Assembly (NCBI GenBank): GCA_009829735.1 | Contig: CM020620.1 | Location: forward strand, 4,642,299-4,706,298 | Origin: Pyropia yezoensis | Lineage: Eukaryota > Rhodophyta > Bangiophyceae > Bangiales > Bangiaceae | Direction: 5' to 3' | Length of the DNA: 64,000 nt | Shown: piece by piece, positions 55,901-64,000 of the stretch | Numbering within the stretch: the stretch's first letter is position 1 | How the letters are laid out: each line of letters opens with the position of its first letter | Translations under genes and position numbers: made by a program | Notes under the pieces: model-generated | What the model was told of the DNA's origin: nothing | The model's database searches: none | Seen by the model: only the letters and a program-made list of their open reading frames with translations

Positions 55901-56226
55901 TCCCCGTCTGTAGTACCAGGGCGTTGACGCCCTTTTTTTCCCGCGAGCTGCGCGAGAGGCGCACGGCTAGCTCGGGGGATATCCCCCCCGGTGCCGCGCT
56001 GGTTGGCACCCTGCGTTGCTTTGGCGGGGTGCTGGATCGCATCCAGCTACCTCTGGAGTCAGTGGAGGCCGGTCGTAGCACTCTAGTGGAGCTCTGCACT
56101 GAAGTTACTCAGGCGGTTGACCGTCTTGAGATTGCCGACCAGTGGAGTGCGGAGGTGTACGCGACGACGCGTGAGTGGCCCCCTTCTGATGGTGGGGATA
56201 TCCCATACAGAGAGTTGTCGTTATGA
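52941..56226 (+). pseudogene. Antisense gene of copy F
   Basis: Begins MADPQVTRDINDFLVQKEME, aligning with the 6076 start in copy A and keeping the EMEDD acidic motif. The middle part (54420-55700) is well conserved with A: MSVSDFVARASGLTVKESMD, LSQPDDWHAQLWRARVGRGE, GRLLHLPTGALQHIVELGVD and a helix ending AVNW. The C-terminal block (GAALVGTLRCFGGVLDRIQL, STLVELCTEVTQAVDRLEIA) is at 55970-56150. About 850 unrelated bases lie within it (53365-54240). Several breaks. Persistence of the folded blocks, while the low-complexity linker has drifted, suggests past selection on the protein. Confidence 0.75.
53365..54240. other. Unexplained segment inside copy F's antisense gene
   Basis: About 850 bases with no counterpart in copy A, where the antisense gene runs straight through. 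Base composition is more even than around it. It holds small palindromes (around 53755-53770) and a TATATA near 54013, but no open frame with recognisable content. The ends show only a weak inverted resemblance (GGGGTTGAAG against CTTTGAACCCC). It may be a small non-autonomous insertion of unknown class. Confidence 0.4.
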
Positions 56227-56660
56227 GAGCGAGGGACCCGGTGACCCGTATGGTAGCCGGATAGTAGTGAGCATGAACTCATCCCCTGAGTGGGCATTGC
56301 ATGACTCTGTTTGTTTCTTTCGGGGAGTACCCCTTCTGGCTTGGTCGTGTCATGACGCGTGCTCTCCCACCCCCCCAACCCATCCTGGTTAGGTAGCACT
56401 CGTGGAGGTCATTCTCCCTTGCTCGGGCACTTGACTCCACATGTGTAGGTATGTCATGGTGTGTAAGCCCGAGGTTACTTCGATACTATCAGAGTTATCC
56501 TCTCCCTTTAAGTCAAGACTTGTTGAGGTTAAGTGTCCACTTAGTTTGCCTAAACCTGCATGGACTTCGTATACCTAAGTCTTGCTTCACCCATGTCACG
56601 CCCTACTTAGTAGGTCTAAGCCCCACCCCCCAACGGCCGAAGTCGGTGTCGGTTGGATTG
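56227..56660. other. Convergent spacer of copy F with hairpin motifs
   Basis: Counterpart of 8524-9002 in copy A. ACTTAG/CTAAG-type inverted motifs start near 56539, 56563 and 56605, more decayed than in A. Otherwise no gene. Confidence 0.55.
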
Positions 56661-57559
56661 GTACAGTAACCGGCGTCGCCTCATGTATGGCATGAGCAAT
56701 TGGCGGGGTATTACATCCGCCCGCTCCCAGGTGGGTGAGTCGTAGCCGACCCACATTACCTTGACGTACCAGGGTTCTGGTAGGTCCGGGTCGGTATGTC
56801 CGAAGATGCTCTCCACCTGGTATGGGACTCCATCCGGGCCCACCGACCCGTCGGGTCGGTGTGTGGTAAGAGCTTCATGTAGCAACCCAGCCGGTACCGG
56901 CTGAGGCTCTTCCAGCCTCGGTGCCGGTATGAAATCATTCATACTGATGCGTTGTATCTCCTTATCAGAGTGGACGATGAGAGAGTGATCATCTCTGCGT
57001 AGTGTCTTGTGCGGTCGCTTGACCGGTTGCATGACGTTGTTCCCTCGGAACTTCTGGTGTCGGGTATGGACCCAGTCACCTGGTACCAGGGTCGCGTTGC
57101 GTACCCGTAGCGGGGCGTCGGCGTTCTCCTTGCATCGAAGCCGGGTTCTGTCAAGGGCACCCTGGAGATTGGGGATCATCCACGATCGCTTGGCCACCAA
57201 GCTAGGTGGATGCGCTCGGCCGGACGGCCTTTCGGCGTGTCGTATCGAGTTCGCCTGTCCGGTGGCAGGGTGACGTTCTTCACGCCCAGAGGCATGACCC
57301 ACTCCAGTGGGGCGATGTTCGTGCTCCGGTGTGGCCTAGCGTTGTACGCCAGTGTAAGTGCGGACAGAAGCCTGTCCCACGTGCTCGTGTGCTCGTCCAC
57401 GTAGCACTGTAGCATAATGACGACGGTACGGTTGAATCGTTCAACTTGCCCGTTGGTCTGTACGTGGTAGTCGGATGCTCGACGTGCTTCAATACCAAAC
57501 CTACCTAAGACATTTGTGCAGAAAGCCGAGGACAAGTTCGCTCCGTTATCCGAAAAAAG
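56661..57559 (-). pseudogene. pol: Copy F pol, integrase end and chromodomain
   Basis: Matches copy A's pol from the integrase core (LFSDNGANLSSAFCTNVLG near 57500) through VERFNRT and NARPHRSTNIAPLEWVMP to the chromodomain (WYVKVMWVGYDSPTWE near 56770). Right of 57559 an intruding LTR begins. A few breaks. Confidence 0.8.
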
Positions 57560-58132
57560 TGTGGTAAAGAATTCGATCCTCTCAGACACGTGTCAGTATC
57601 CCTTCAGGAAAAGGGACAGGTAACACGAAGAGGGGAACTACGAGAATGGTATGCCTGTTGCTCCACGTGCCTGTCGGCAGCGCCGACAGGTGCGCACGGT
57701 AGTGCACACGGGGAAGAGGAAAGCAAACACGCAATTCCCTTGTTCCCTGAGGGCGCGCGCCAAGGGCGCCTCGCTGTCCCTGTGAACGTGCATCTGGGAG
57801 AGCCTCGGCACGTTGGCCAGGTAGCCCCCCACCCTACCCCCGAGTGGCTCCGACCCAAGTCCATCCTCGTAAGGTCGGGGGCCACTATCACTACTAATTC
57901 CATCCCCCATACTAATCTCACACTCAATTTCTCTCAAATCAAGTCCCTCATAAATATGCAAAAACGCATCAGAAGTTCCTCTCTCCCGTGTGGGTAGCGT
58001 AGTCCACAACATAACAGTGCCGGGCACGGGCCACGGCGGCCAACCATACCCACACGGCGGGCGTGGCCTGGCACCTGGTGCCCTCTGGTTGCCATCCCGG
58101 GTCGGCGCCAAGTCGGGGCCAGGGATGCTACA
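57560..58132 (-). repeat. Family-2 LTR with mismatched flanks
   Basis: A 573-bp family-2 LTR in the same orientation as B's (TGTGGTAAAG to GATGCTACA), more diverged from B than the solo LTR at 48509. Its left flank is integrase and its right flank is gag of copy F, two places several kilobases apart in an intact family-1 element. No flanking duplication is seen. Confidence 0.85.
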
Positions 58133-59398
58133 GACTCGCCCAACCGGTTGAATCTGCCCGCAATCTGCGGAGGTAAATCCGTACGTACCGCCCACGTTGG
58201 CATGGGTTGGAGGGGGTTCCCCGTGATCGGGGAGTACACTGTGGTCCGTACATACGGGACACGACGTCTCGTTTCATCGCTGACCCGGACTGGGTCCCAG
58301 CAGGGGCGATGTACGCCACCGTGCCTTACTCATCGATCACCGGCGTAGCTGGTAGCAACAGGTGGCCCTGTTGGTCGAATAGGGGTTCCTCCTCACCCGT
58401 GGGGGCGTACTCAGTCGCCACCAGTACTGATGCGGCTTGACGTTTCACCTTCTATTGCCTTGGTACCGTGGTAAGACTAAGTTTGCTCCCCTCGCCCTTG
58501 GGCTTCAAGGCTAAGGCACACTCCGGGTGAAGCAACCGGTAGGCATCCCCCAGTGACTTGCCCGTGTGCATGAGTCCACTAAAGTTCGTCCGTGCCGGAT
58601 TGGCTCCCCGTGCGGATATCCGCACATAGTTGGGTACTCCTGCGAACAGGACGGCCCGTAGCTCCCCTTCGCCTAGGAGTTTCCCCAGCTCGTAGTCGAG
58701 CTCTTGGATCCGGTGTCCGAACATCTCTTCATCCTCCCAGCACTGGGCAGTGGCGGTTTGGAGGGCCCGGACGTTGTCTTCGCACTTGTGCTCACCGAGG
58801 TAGCTGCACAGCAGCTCCTTCAGAATACCACAGTAATCCATGGGGGTAGCTGCGACCTTCATTCCCGGCATTGGGGATGCCTGGCGGAGGATGCCTCCCA
58901 CCCGTTCAATAACAAAAAATACGGGAGGATCTCCAGGGCTAACCCCTCGTTAGCGAGTGCCTTGTCTGCGGCTGGTCAAGAAGCCGATGACTGCCAACGG
59001 ACGTCCATTCGGGCCTCCGAACATCGGGATCCCCTTCATCAGGGTCTGCATGGGGCGGTTCGCCCGGTGCAAGTTGTTACGCATCGGTTTCGATGCGATA
59101 GTAGAACGGTCCTCCAAACGGTACCGTTCCGGAGTCAGTACCGACCGGAAGAATTCGTTGACGATCTCCGTGTCAGGGTCCTTGGTATCCAGTCGCATGG
59201 CCAGTTGGTGAGTGAACTCATCGAATTCCACCCGCTTCAGTAAGCTCCCACTAACCTGCGCAGTTATGGCCGGTACGGGTAAAGCTGGTTCTTCCGGCGT
59301 AGGCGACTCGGGTTCCCGTCTTCCATGGCTTCCTCCGTCGCGGGCGTACTAGGGCAGAGTACCACCCCCTCAAATGGCCGACTCTGCTCCGGCGTAAG
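58133..59398 (-). pseudogene. gag: Copy F gag (partial)
   Basis: Matches copy A's gag over about 15185-16440: leading from the TQ-rich C-terminal linker through KSLGDAYRLLHPECALALKP and LLGEGELRAVLFAGVPNYVR to MFGGPNGRPLAVIGFLTS and EFDEFTHQLAMRLDTKD. It is cut by element E at 59398. Several breaks. Confidence 0.8.
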
Positions 59399-59959
59399 TG
59401 TGGCAAAAACCACTTGCACACACGACACCCAAGTTGGGGCGGTGTACAAGGGCTGCCTCCCGTGTCGGGGGAACCGGAAGAAGTGCAAGTTGTGGCAAAA
59501 ACCACATGCACACACGACACCCAAGTTGGGGCGGTGTGCAAGGGCTGCCTCCCGTGTCGGAGGAACCGGAAGAAGTGCAAGTCGCACACACTCTGTCCCT
59601 GTTGTGGGGCAAACCTCCCACGGACAAACAAGAGGATGGTGTGTGGTCCAACAGTTTCTTGGTCGGGACGGGGACGTAGGGCCAAGCCCCGCTGTCCCTC
59701 CCCTTATCCCCCCAGGGTCCCCTCAGAATCTCGCCACTCAGAATCTCCCACCCGAGCACCTGCCCACCGGGCCACACGAAAATTCAAGACGATAAATGCA
59801 GAAAACCCTCAAATCCACGTTGGATTTACTACTAAGCTAACTATCCCAAACTTAGGGAATATGGACCCAAATGCAGGGGGAGGAACGAATCAGGCTAGTG
59901 GCCTGCCGCCCCTTGCATGGCACGTATTGCCCCCCTACCTGGGGGTCAATACTGCCACA
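59399..59959 (-). repeat. 3' LTR of copy E with internal 92-bp duplication
   Basis: Reverse of C's LTR, from TGTGGCAAAAAC to ACTGCCACA. The first 92 bases (59399-59490) are repeated directly as 59491-59582, making this LTR about 92 bases longer than C's. Confidence 0.9.
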
Positions 59960-60297
59960 CTCCCCTCTCCTCAGTTCCGACCGACCCGGTCGGCCCTGTG
60001 AGGGGGTGCGTAAACACACGTCTCGGCGTTGGGGGCGCGACTTGCTGTCCCCCCTGGAGTACGTAACGCGGATGTGGAGGCGGTCACGTTGACCGCCCCT
60101 CTCCTCAAGCTTGCCCACTCGGCAGCTTGCTCTCCCCAGTTCACACTTCACCATCACCACCACCTCCCCTTCACCTTCCACTGGGCCGCCCCACGCTGGG
60201 GAGGCCACCCGTCTACCCACGATCCGAGTCCCCCTCAACTCGAGGCGGGTCTCGTGCCGCTGTAGCCAGGGCGTCTCCCCCCAACTTGGGGAGAGCT
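59960..60297. other. Leader of antisense gene and polypurine tract of E
   Basis: Counterpart of 50877-51213. The C/T-rich strand next to the LTR (CTCCCCTCTCCTC) is the complement of the polypurine tract. No ATG in frame with the gene before 60298. Confidence 0.7.
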
Positions 60298-61848
60298 ATG
60301 GCGACCCCGGGAGTGGAGACGGACTCTCTAGATGAGCGTATGGAGGACACCACCTACGGTGCAGCACCCGCCGGGACTTCCGGCGGGGGCTCCGCGATCG
60401 CTCCGGGGGATGGGACTCCCGCGTCACCCGGCTTTGGGTTGACGGCGGGGTCTCCCCCGGAGGCGGGACAAGTTGTCCCGCGTGAGGCCTTGGGGCCGTG
60501 GTTTTACCCCGCTTGGCCTCTCTATGAGGAGGGGTTGACTGTTCTTCGCTGTGGCCGACTTGGCGCAGCGATGGGTCGGGTATGGGACCGCCTACGGGAG
60601 AAGTATCCCCGTAGGGTCGGGTTCCCTGCCGGCTTCAGGACGGACCAGTTTGCCTTCCTGGGTGACGAGGAGGTCGAAGACGTACAGCGGACCAAGGCCA
60701 TGGTGGACCGCGGGGGAACTATCCCGGGTCCCGGCGACTTGCCGACCTTTACTTGGGACGCGGTGGCAACTCGCCCCCCGTACCTCCACGAGGCCGTTCC
60801 GCACACTCATCACTTTGATGTACGGATGGAGAAAGACTTCCGGCGAGGTCCCTACTTGGTGACCTCGGCTCAACTTGAGTTTCCTCAACAGTCTGCTGCC
60901 ACCAAGGAGCAGTACTATCCGAAGAAGCCCGAGTGGTGGCCTCAAGTTGAGGTTCCCTACGGGTTCCCGTTGTTGCTGCCACGGTTGCTTGACCACTTCG
61001 GCTCCGTCATGTTGACGGCTGGCCCTGATCACCTGGTGTGGGCCATGTTGGCCACCCAGTAGCTCCTCGAGGTCATGTCGACCTGGGTGTCTTGTGTTCA
61101 GCGGCGGGGGATGCTCTGGCATCTCCCCCTCCGGCTTATCCAAGGTTTGGAACAGCTCACCCCTCAGCTAGTTGCTGAGGGGTGCTCATCAGGACAACTC
61201 ACTCTACTTGAGGAGATGCTCCGCCTCCACAAGTTTATCGAGTGGGAGAGCATCGAGCACAAGTTGCGCCGCCCCACTCGTGGGCCCAAGGACGATGGCG
61301 CACTTCGCCAGTTCGTATGGGTCGCTCGTGAACTTCACGACGGCCGTGTGGTCCTACGAGAGGGGTTGGACATCGGGGACTACCCATATGCCCCGGGGGT
61401 AAATCGCCACACTGCACCACCCCCGGACAAGGCCATAGTTATGGCCGTGCCCTCACATGATGACCATATGACTCAACCCACTGCGGGGGCCCCAAGTCGG
61501 GGTCGCAGTCACACACGGGTCCCGCCACCTCGGCGTGCCCCTCCGCTTCCTCCTGTCCCCTACCTGCCGCACGGGGACATCCCGATCAGCGTGGCCGTTG
61601 AGTCGTCCACTCCGGTGTCCCCCAACTTGGGGGCCACCCTCCTGACGGTATACCCCAAGTTGGTGTTACCGCCCACGCCTCTAACCTCAGAGATGATGAT
61701 CACCACGTTGGTGCGCACCATTTCCTGGTTGGCCGCGTCGACCGCAACCCTCCAAAGTTCCGAGACTCCTCAACTAGAGGAGCGCGTTCGTACTGCAGTG
61801 GCGACCGCGAGTTGCGAGTCGGTGGCGGAGTTTATGACGGCCGAGTAG
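60298..61848 (+). pseudogene. Large antisense gene of copy E
   Basis: Starts at the first in-frame ATG (MATPGVETDSLDERMEDTTY). Landmarks: acidic LDERMEDT; Gly/Ala/Ser-rich 20-60; PAWPLYEEGLTVLRCGRLGA; EQYYPKKPEWWPQVEVPYGF near residue 205; RRGMLWHLPLRLIQGLEQL near 270; LHKFIEWESIEHKLRRP near 310; a Pro/Arg-rich linker; then a C-terminal block with NLGATLLTVYPKLV and LEERVRTAVATASCESVAEF. It is longer at its C-terminus than the copy in C. About one break. No known fold recognised; no signal peptide. Confidence 0.8.
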
Positions 61849-61866
61849 GCTCGCATTGGGGCTATT

Positions 61867-62241
61867 ATGCCCCAGCCAGCCCCACTTGGGCGTGGCAAAC
61901 GTCGCGCGAGCCGGGCATACTCGCCTCCTCGCCGTCGTCGCCGACGCTCGCGGCGCTCTCCCTCCGTGTCGGAAGACGAGTTGTCTTACTCCGTTTCGGA
62001 GTCCTCTACCCCGTCGGAGACGGAGTCTGTCCAGCGTCTGCGTCGCAAACTTGCGCGCAAGACCAGGCAGAAGAGTAGCCACGGTCGGCGCCACTTGCGC
62101 GACCGTGAAGGGCGCGAGTGTTCCGACTTGGAGCCGCCGCCCCTTCCAACGAGTGGAGACCGTTATCGGCGTGGGTCTCGCCGCTCGCCTCCACGTGAGG
62201 GCGAGGGCCGTGGAGTGGGAGAGTCTAGCATGCGTGCCTAG
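61867..62241 (+). CDS. Small Arg/Ser-rich antisense gene of copy E (124 aa)
   Basis: ATG at 61867, 18 bases after the large antisense gene, in another frame. The N-terminus is extremely basic (GRGKRRASRAYSPPRRRRRR, then SRRSPSVSEDELSYS). A serine/acidic stretch (SVSESSTPSETES) and a second basic helix (RLRRKLARKTRQKSSHGRR) follow, and the end is RS- and RE-rich. Such composition suits a nuclear or RNA-binding protein; that is inference from composition alone. Copy C has the same gene, split by a solo LTR. Families 1 and 2 show no equivalent. Confidence 0.72.
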   Translation: MPQPAPLGRGKRRASRAYSPPRRRRRRSRRSPSVSEDELSYSVSESSTPSETESVQRLRRKLARKTRQKSSHGRRHLRDREGRECSDLEPPPLPTSGDRYRRGSRRSPPREGEGRGVGESSMRA

Positions 62242-62352
62242 TTGGCAGCTGCCTTTGTTGTGAGAGTGTGAGGGTTAGGGCTGTAGGTAAAAGCCAATCT
62301 GCGTACCACTTCGACTTGAAGCACTCTCTTGGCACTGTTGTTCGGCCTTCCC

Positions 62353-64000
62353 TCACGTTGAGGGAGGGCTGTTAGGGTCTATCTCATTCCGGGCACAGTA
62401 CGCCCGGACCTTCTCAGCGGGAAGGTCCTCCTCATACTCCCACGTATCATTCTTGGCTTTGTAGCCAAACCAACGCACCCTCAACATGAGGCGGTCAGTG
62501 TCTTCATCCCATCCGTGGTCGATGAACTTATCGAACACGTACTCCTGCGGGCCCTGTTTGGCCGCAGGCAGTGAGGGGAGGCGCCACGCTTCCAAAGCAC
62601 GCGCGCAAGGTGGGTCGCCTGCAGGTGGTGGTGCAACTTTGACCACGTCCTGTCCGTTCACTGTGCGGACCCCATCGTCACTTTCGATGGTGAAGCGCCG
62701 CCCATCAGTACGAAGGACCTGGTACGGCCCCTTCGTCTGGAACACCAACTTACTCTCAGTTGGGGTGTGTGAGTGTACCAGCACCCAGTCACCCTGCTCG
62801 GGGACATGCTTAGCATTGCGCACCTTTTTGTCAAAGGTACGCTTGTAGCGCTTTTGTGCTTTGTCCATTTCAGCCCTGACTTTAGGGATGAGGTTTTCAA
62901 GCCTAGCAGCGAACTCCGCCTTACTCTCAGTAGGAGTAGGCGTACTGCCGCCATCCTCCCTAGTTGGGAGCGGCCGCCGCACGGCGATAGACCGCACGCG
63001 ACGGGGGGTCACAAAAGCGAGGGGTACTTCCCCGGTAGATGAGTGAACCTGCGAATTGTAGGCAGTGGTAAGAATAGAAATGTATTGGTCCCACGTTTTC
63101 ATGTGCTCACTCACATAGTGGCGCAGCTGCCTAACAATAGTTTTGTTGAAGCGCTCCACCTGCCCATTAGTTTGTGGGTGGTAGGGGGTGGCATAGTTTG
63201 CCCGCACCCCCAACATATCCAGCACTCCCTGAAACAGTACAGACGCAAATTGCGGTCCATTGTCCGATAGTGTACTATCCGGAATGCCATACGCGGCAAC
63301 CCAGTGATCTAGGAAGGCTGAGACGACCGACATGGCCGTGATCTCTGCCAGTGGAATCGCTCGCGTAAGTTTCTTGAAGCGGTCACAGATGACCAGGAGG
63401 TACTGGTTGCCCTCCTCGGTCACTGGCAGTGGCCCAAGGATGTCCATCGCCAACGCGGCGAAGGGCTCCTTGGCCGGGAACAATAGCATAGCCGTAGTAG
63501 GCCGCCGCTCCATCAGACGGTTCTGTGCACAACTTGTGCAGGCAGCCACCCAACTGTAGATGTCCACCACCATGGACGGCCAGTAGTACCTGGTTCTCAG
63601 GGTCCGGTACAGATTACTAGACCCCAGGTGTCCACTTGTGGGAGCGTTATGCTCCCTCTCAAGGATACTGTCCTTGAGGGATGCGGGGACGACAAGTTGT
63701 TCGGTCCCCTGGAATACCCCCCTCCTCATGAGGAGGCCATCGTCTCCCAGAAAGAGCCGCGTCTCCGCCACTGTATCCAGTGTATCCCTCTGCGACTTGC
63801 AGAAGGGATCCTCGGCCTGGGCCTTCACCACCTCGTCCAGGGACAGGGGCAAGTACTTCTTGTTCCCCGGCGCCTCGGGGTTCAACGCCTGACCCGAGCG
63901 CGTGACTACCCCCACGATGGGGATGTCCTCATCGACTGCGTTAGTGTCCAGCCCCTCGGTAGGTACCCGAGAGAGGCCGTCGGCAAGGGCATGTTGCCTG
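62353..64000 (-). CDS. pol: Family-3 pol, copy E (partial)
   Basis: Reading right to left from the window edge: end of RNase H (HALADGLSRVPTEG, near 63940-64000), integrase zinc finger (HNAPTSGHLGSSNLY, CTSCAQNRLM) near 63530-63650, catalytic core (LAMDILGPLPVTEEGNQYLL, STLSDNGPQFASVLF, HPQTNGQVERFNKT) near 63170-63470, GPY-like region near 62730 and chromodomain (LMLRVRWFGYKAKNDTWEYE) near 62430-62500. Open throughout the visible part. It reads uninterrupted across the site where D is inserted in copy C. Confidence 0.9.
   Translation of the reverse strand, partial: RQHALADGLSRVPTEGLDTNAVDEDIPIVGVVTRSGQALNPEAPGNKKYLPLSLDEVVKAQAEDPFCKSQRDTLDTVAETRLFLGDDGLLMRRGVFQGTEQLVVPASLKDSILEREHNAPTSGHLGSSNLYRTLRTRYYWPSMVVDIYSWVAACTSCAQNRLMERRPTTAMLLFPAKEPFAALAMDILGPLPVTEEGNQYLLVICDRFKKLTRAIPLAEITAMSVVSAFLDHWVAAYGIPDSTLSDNGPQFASVLFQGVLDMLGVRANYATPYHPQTNGQVERFNKTIVRQLRHYVSEHMKTWDQYISILTTAYNSQVHSSTGEVPLAFVTPRRVRSIAVRRPLPTREDGGSTPTPTESKAEFAARLENLIPKVRAEMDKAQKRYKRTFDKKVRNAKHVPEQGDWVLVHSHTPTESKLVFQTKGPYQVLRTDGRRFTIESDDGVRTVNGQDVVKVAPPPAGDPPCARALEAWRLPSLPAAKQGPQEYVFDKFIDHGWDEDTDRLMLRVRWFGYKAKNDTWEYEEDLPAEKVRAYCARNEIDPNSPPST

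Larger units (their letters stand above)
52212..59398 (-). mobile_element. Family-1 Ty3/gypsy element, copy F (decayed)
   Basis: An old family-1 copy on the minus strand: 3' LTR remnant, antisense gene, convergent spacer, the integrase end of pol, an intruding family-2 LTR and part of gag. It is cut at 59398 by element E, so its 5' end lies outside the window. It is much more diverged from A than L is. Heavily broken. Confidence 0.82.
59399..64000 (-). mobile_element. Family-3 Ty3/gypsy element, copy E (runs off the window)
   Basis: Second copy of the C family, on the minus strand, inserted in copy F's gag. Seen here are the 3' LTR, both antisense genes, and pol from the chromodomain back to the RNase H. 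The rest of pol, gag and the 5' LTR lie beyond 64000. It is very similar to C in both sense and antisense genes. Few breaks in the visible part. Confidence 0.9.

Noticed and set aside
1-64000. Host genes, tRNA and rRNA genes
   Set aside because: Every long frame that I could interpret belongs to a retroelement or its antisense gene. Short CCA-like strings near LTRs are primer-binding sites, not tRNA genes.

Overview
The window is a nest of eukaryotic retrotransposons with no recognisable host gene. Chromodomain-bearing Ty3/gypsy LTR elements and a DIRS-like tyrosine-recombinase element fill almost every base. There are no bacterial operons, no rRNA or tRNA genes and no CRISPR arrays. The sequence is GC-rich. 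The mix of chromoviruses with a very GC-rich DIRS-like relic suggests an alga or other protist with a repeat-rich genome; a red alga is a guess the sequence cannot prove.

I name the copies by letter. Family 1 is copies L, A and F; family 2 is copy B plus two lone LTRs; family 3 is copies C and E; family 4 is copy D. The order of insertion can be read from the junctions. The DIRS-like relic (29566-33440 and 51689-52211) is the deepest layer. L abuts it on the left, F on the right, and C (33441-51683) is inserted in it with a GCCCC target duplication. L is itself split by A (5156-17595) and B (18440-28094, duplication GTGGC). C is split by D (38458-46741, duplication CTTGC) and by a reversed family-2 solo LTR (48509-49082, duplication GCGAC). 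F carries a family-2 LTR with mismatched flanks (57560-58132) and is entered by E (59399 to the window end). LTR divergence, counted by eye, is about 5% for C, 3% for A and under 1% for B and D, so B and D are youngest.

Each gypsy family has the usual gag, protease, reverse transcriptase, RNase H, integrase and C-terminal chromodomain on one strand. The most unusual feature is that families 1, 2 and 3 also carry a large gene on the opposite strand, between the end of pol and the 3' LTR, so that it converges on pol. Although the families differ strongly, these antisense proteins appear to share two blocks: a YYP-...-HLP/FLP helical block and a shorter C-terminal block. Family 3 has a second, arginine/serine-rich antisense gene just after the first. 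In family 1, an array of ACTTAG...CTAAGT hairpins lies exactly between the converging genes. Four different 5' LTRs are followed by the same primer-binding core.

Copy A contains an assembly gap of exactly 500 N, flanked by two near-identical 1.15-kb segments that look like unmerged contig ends.
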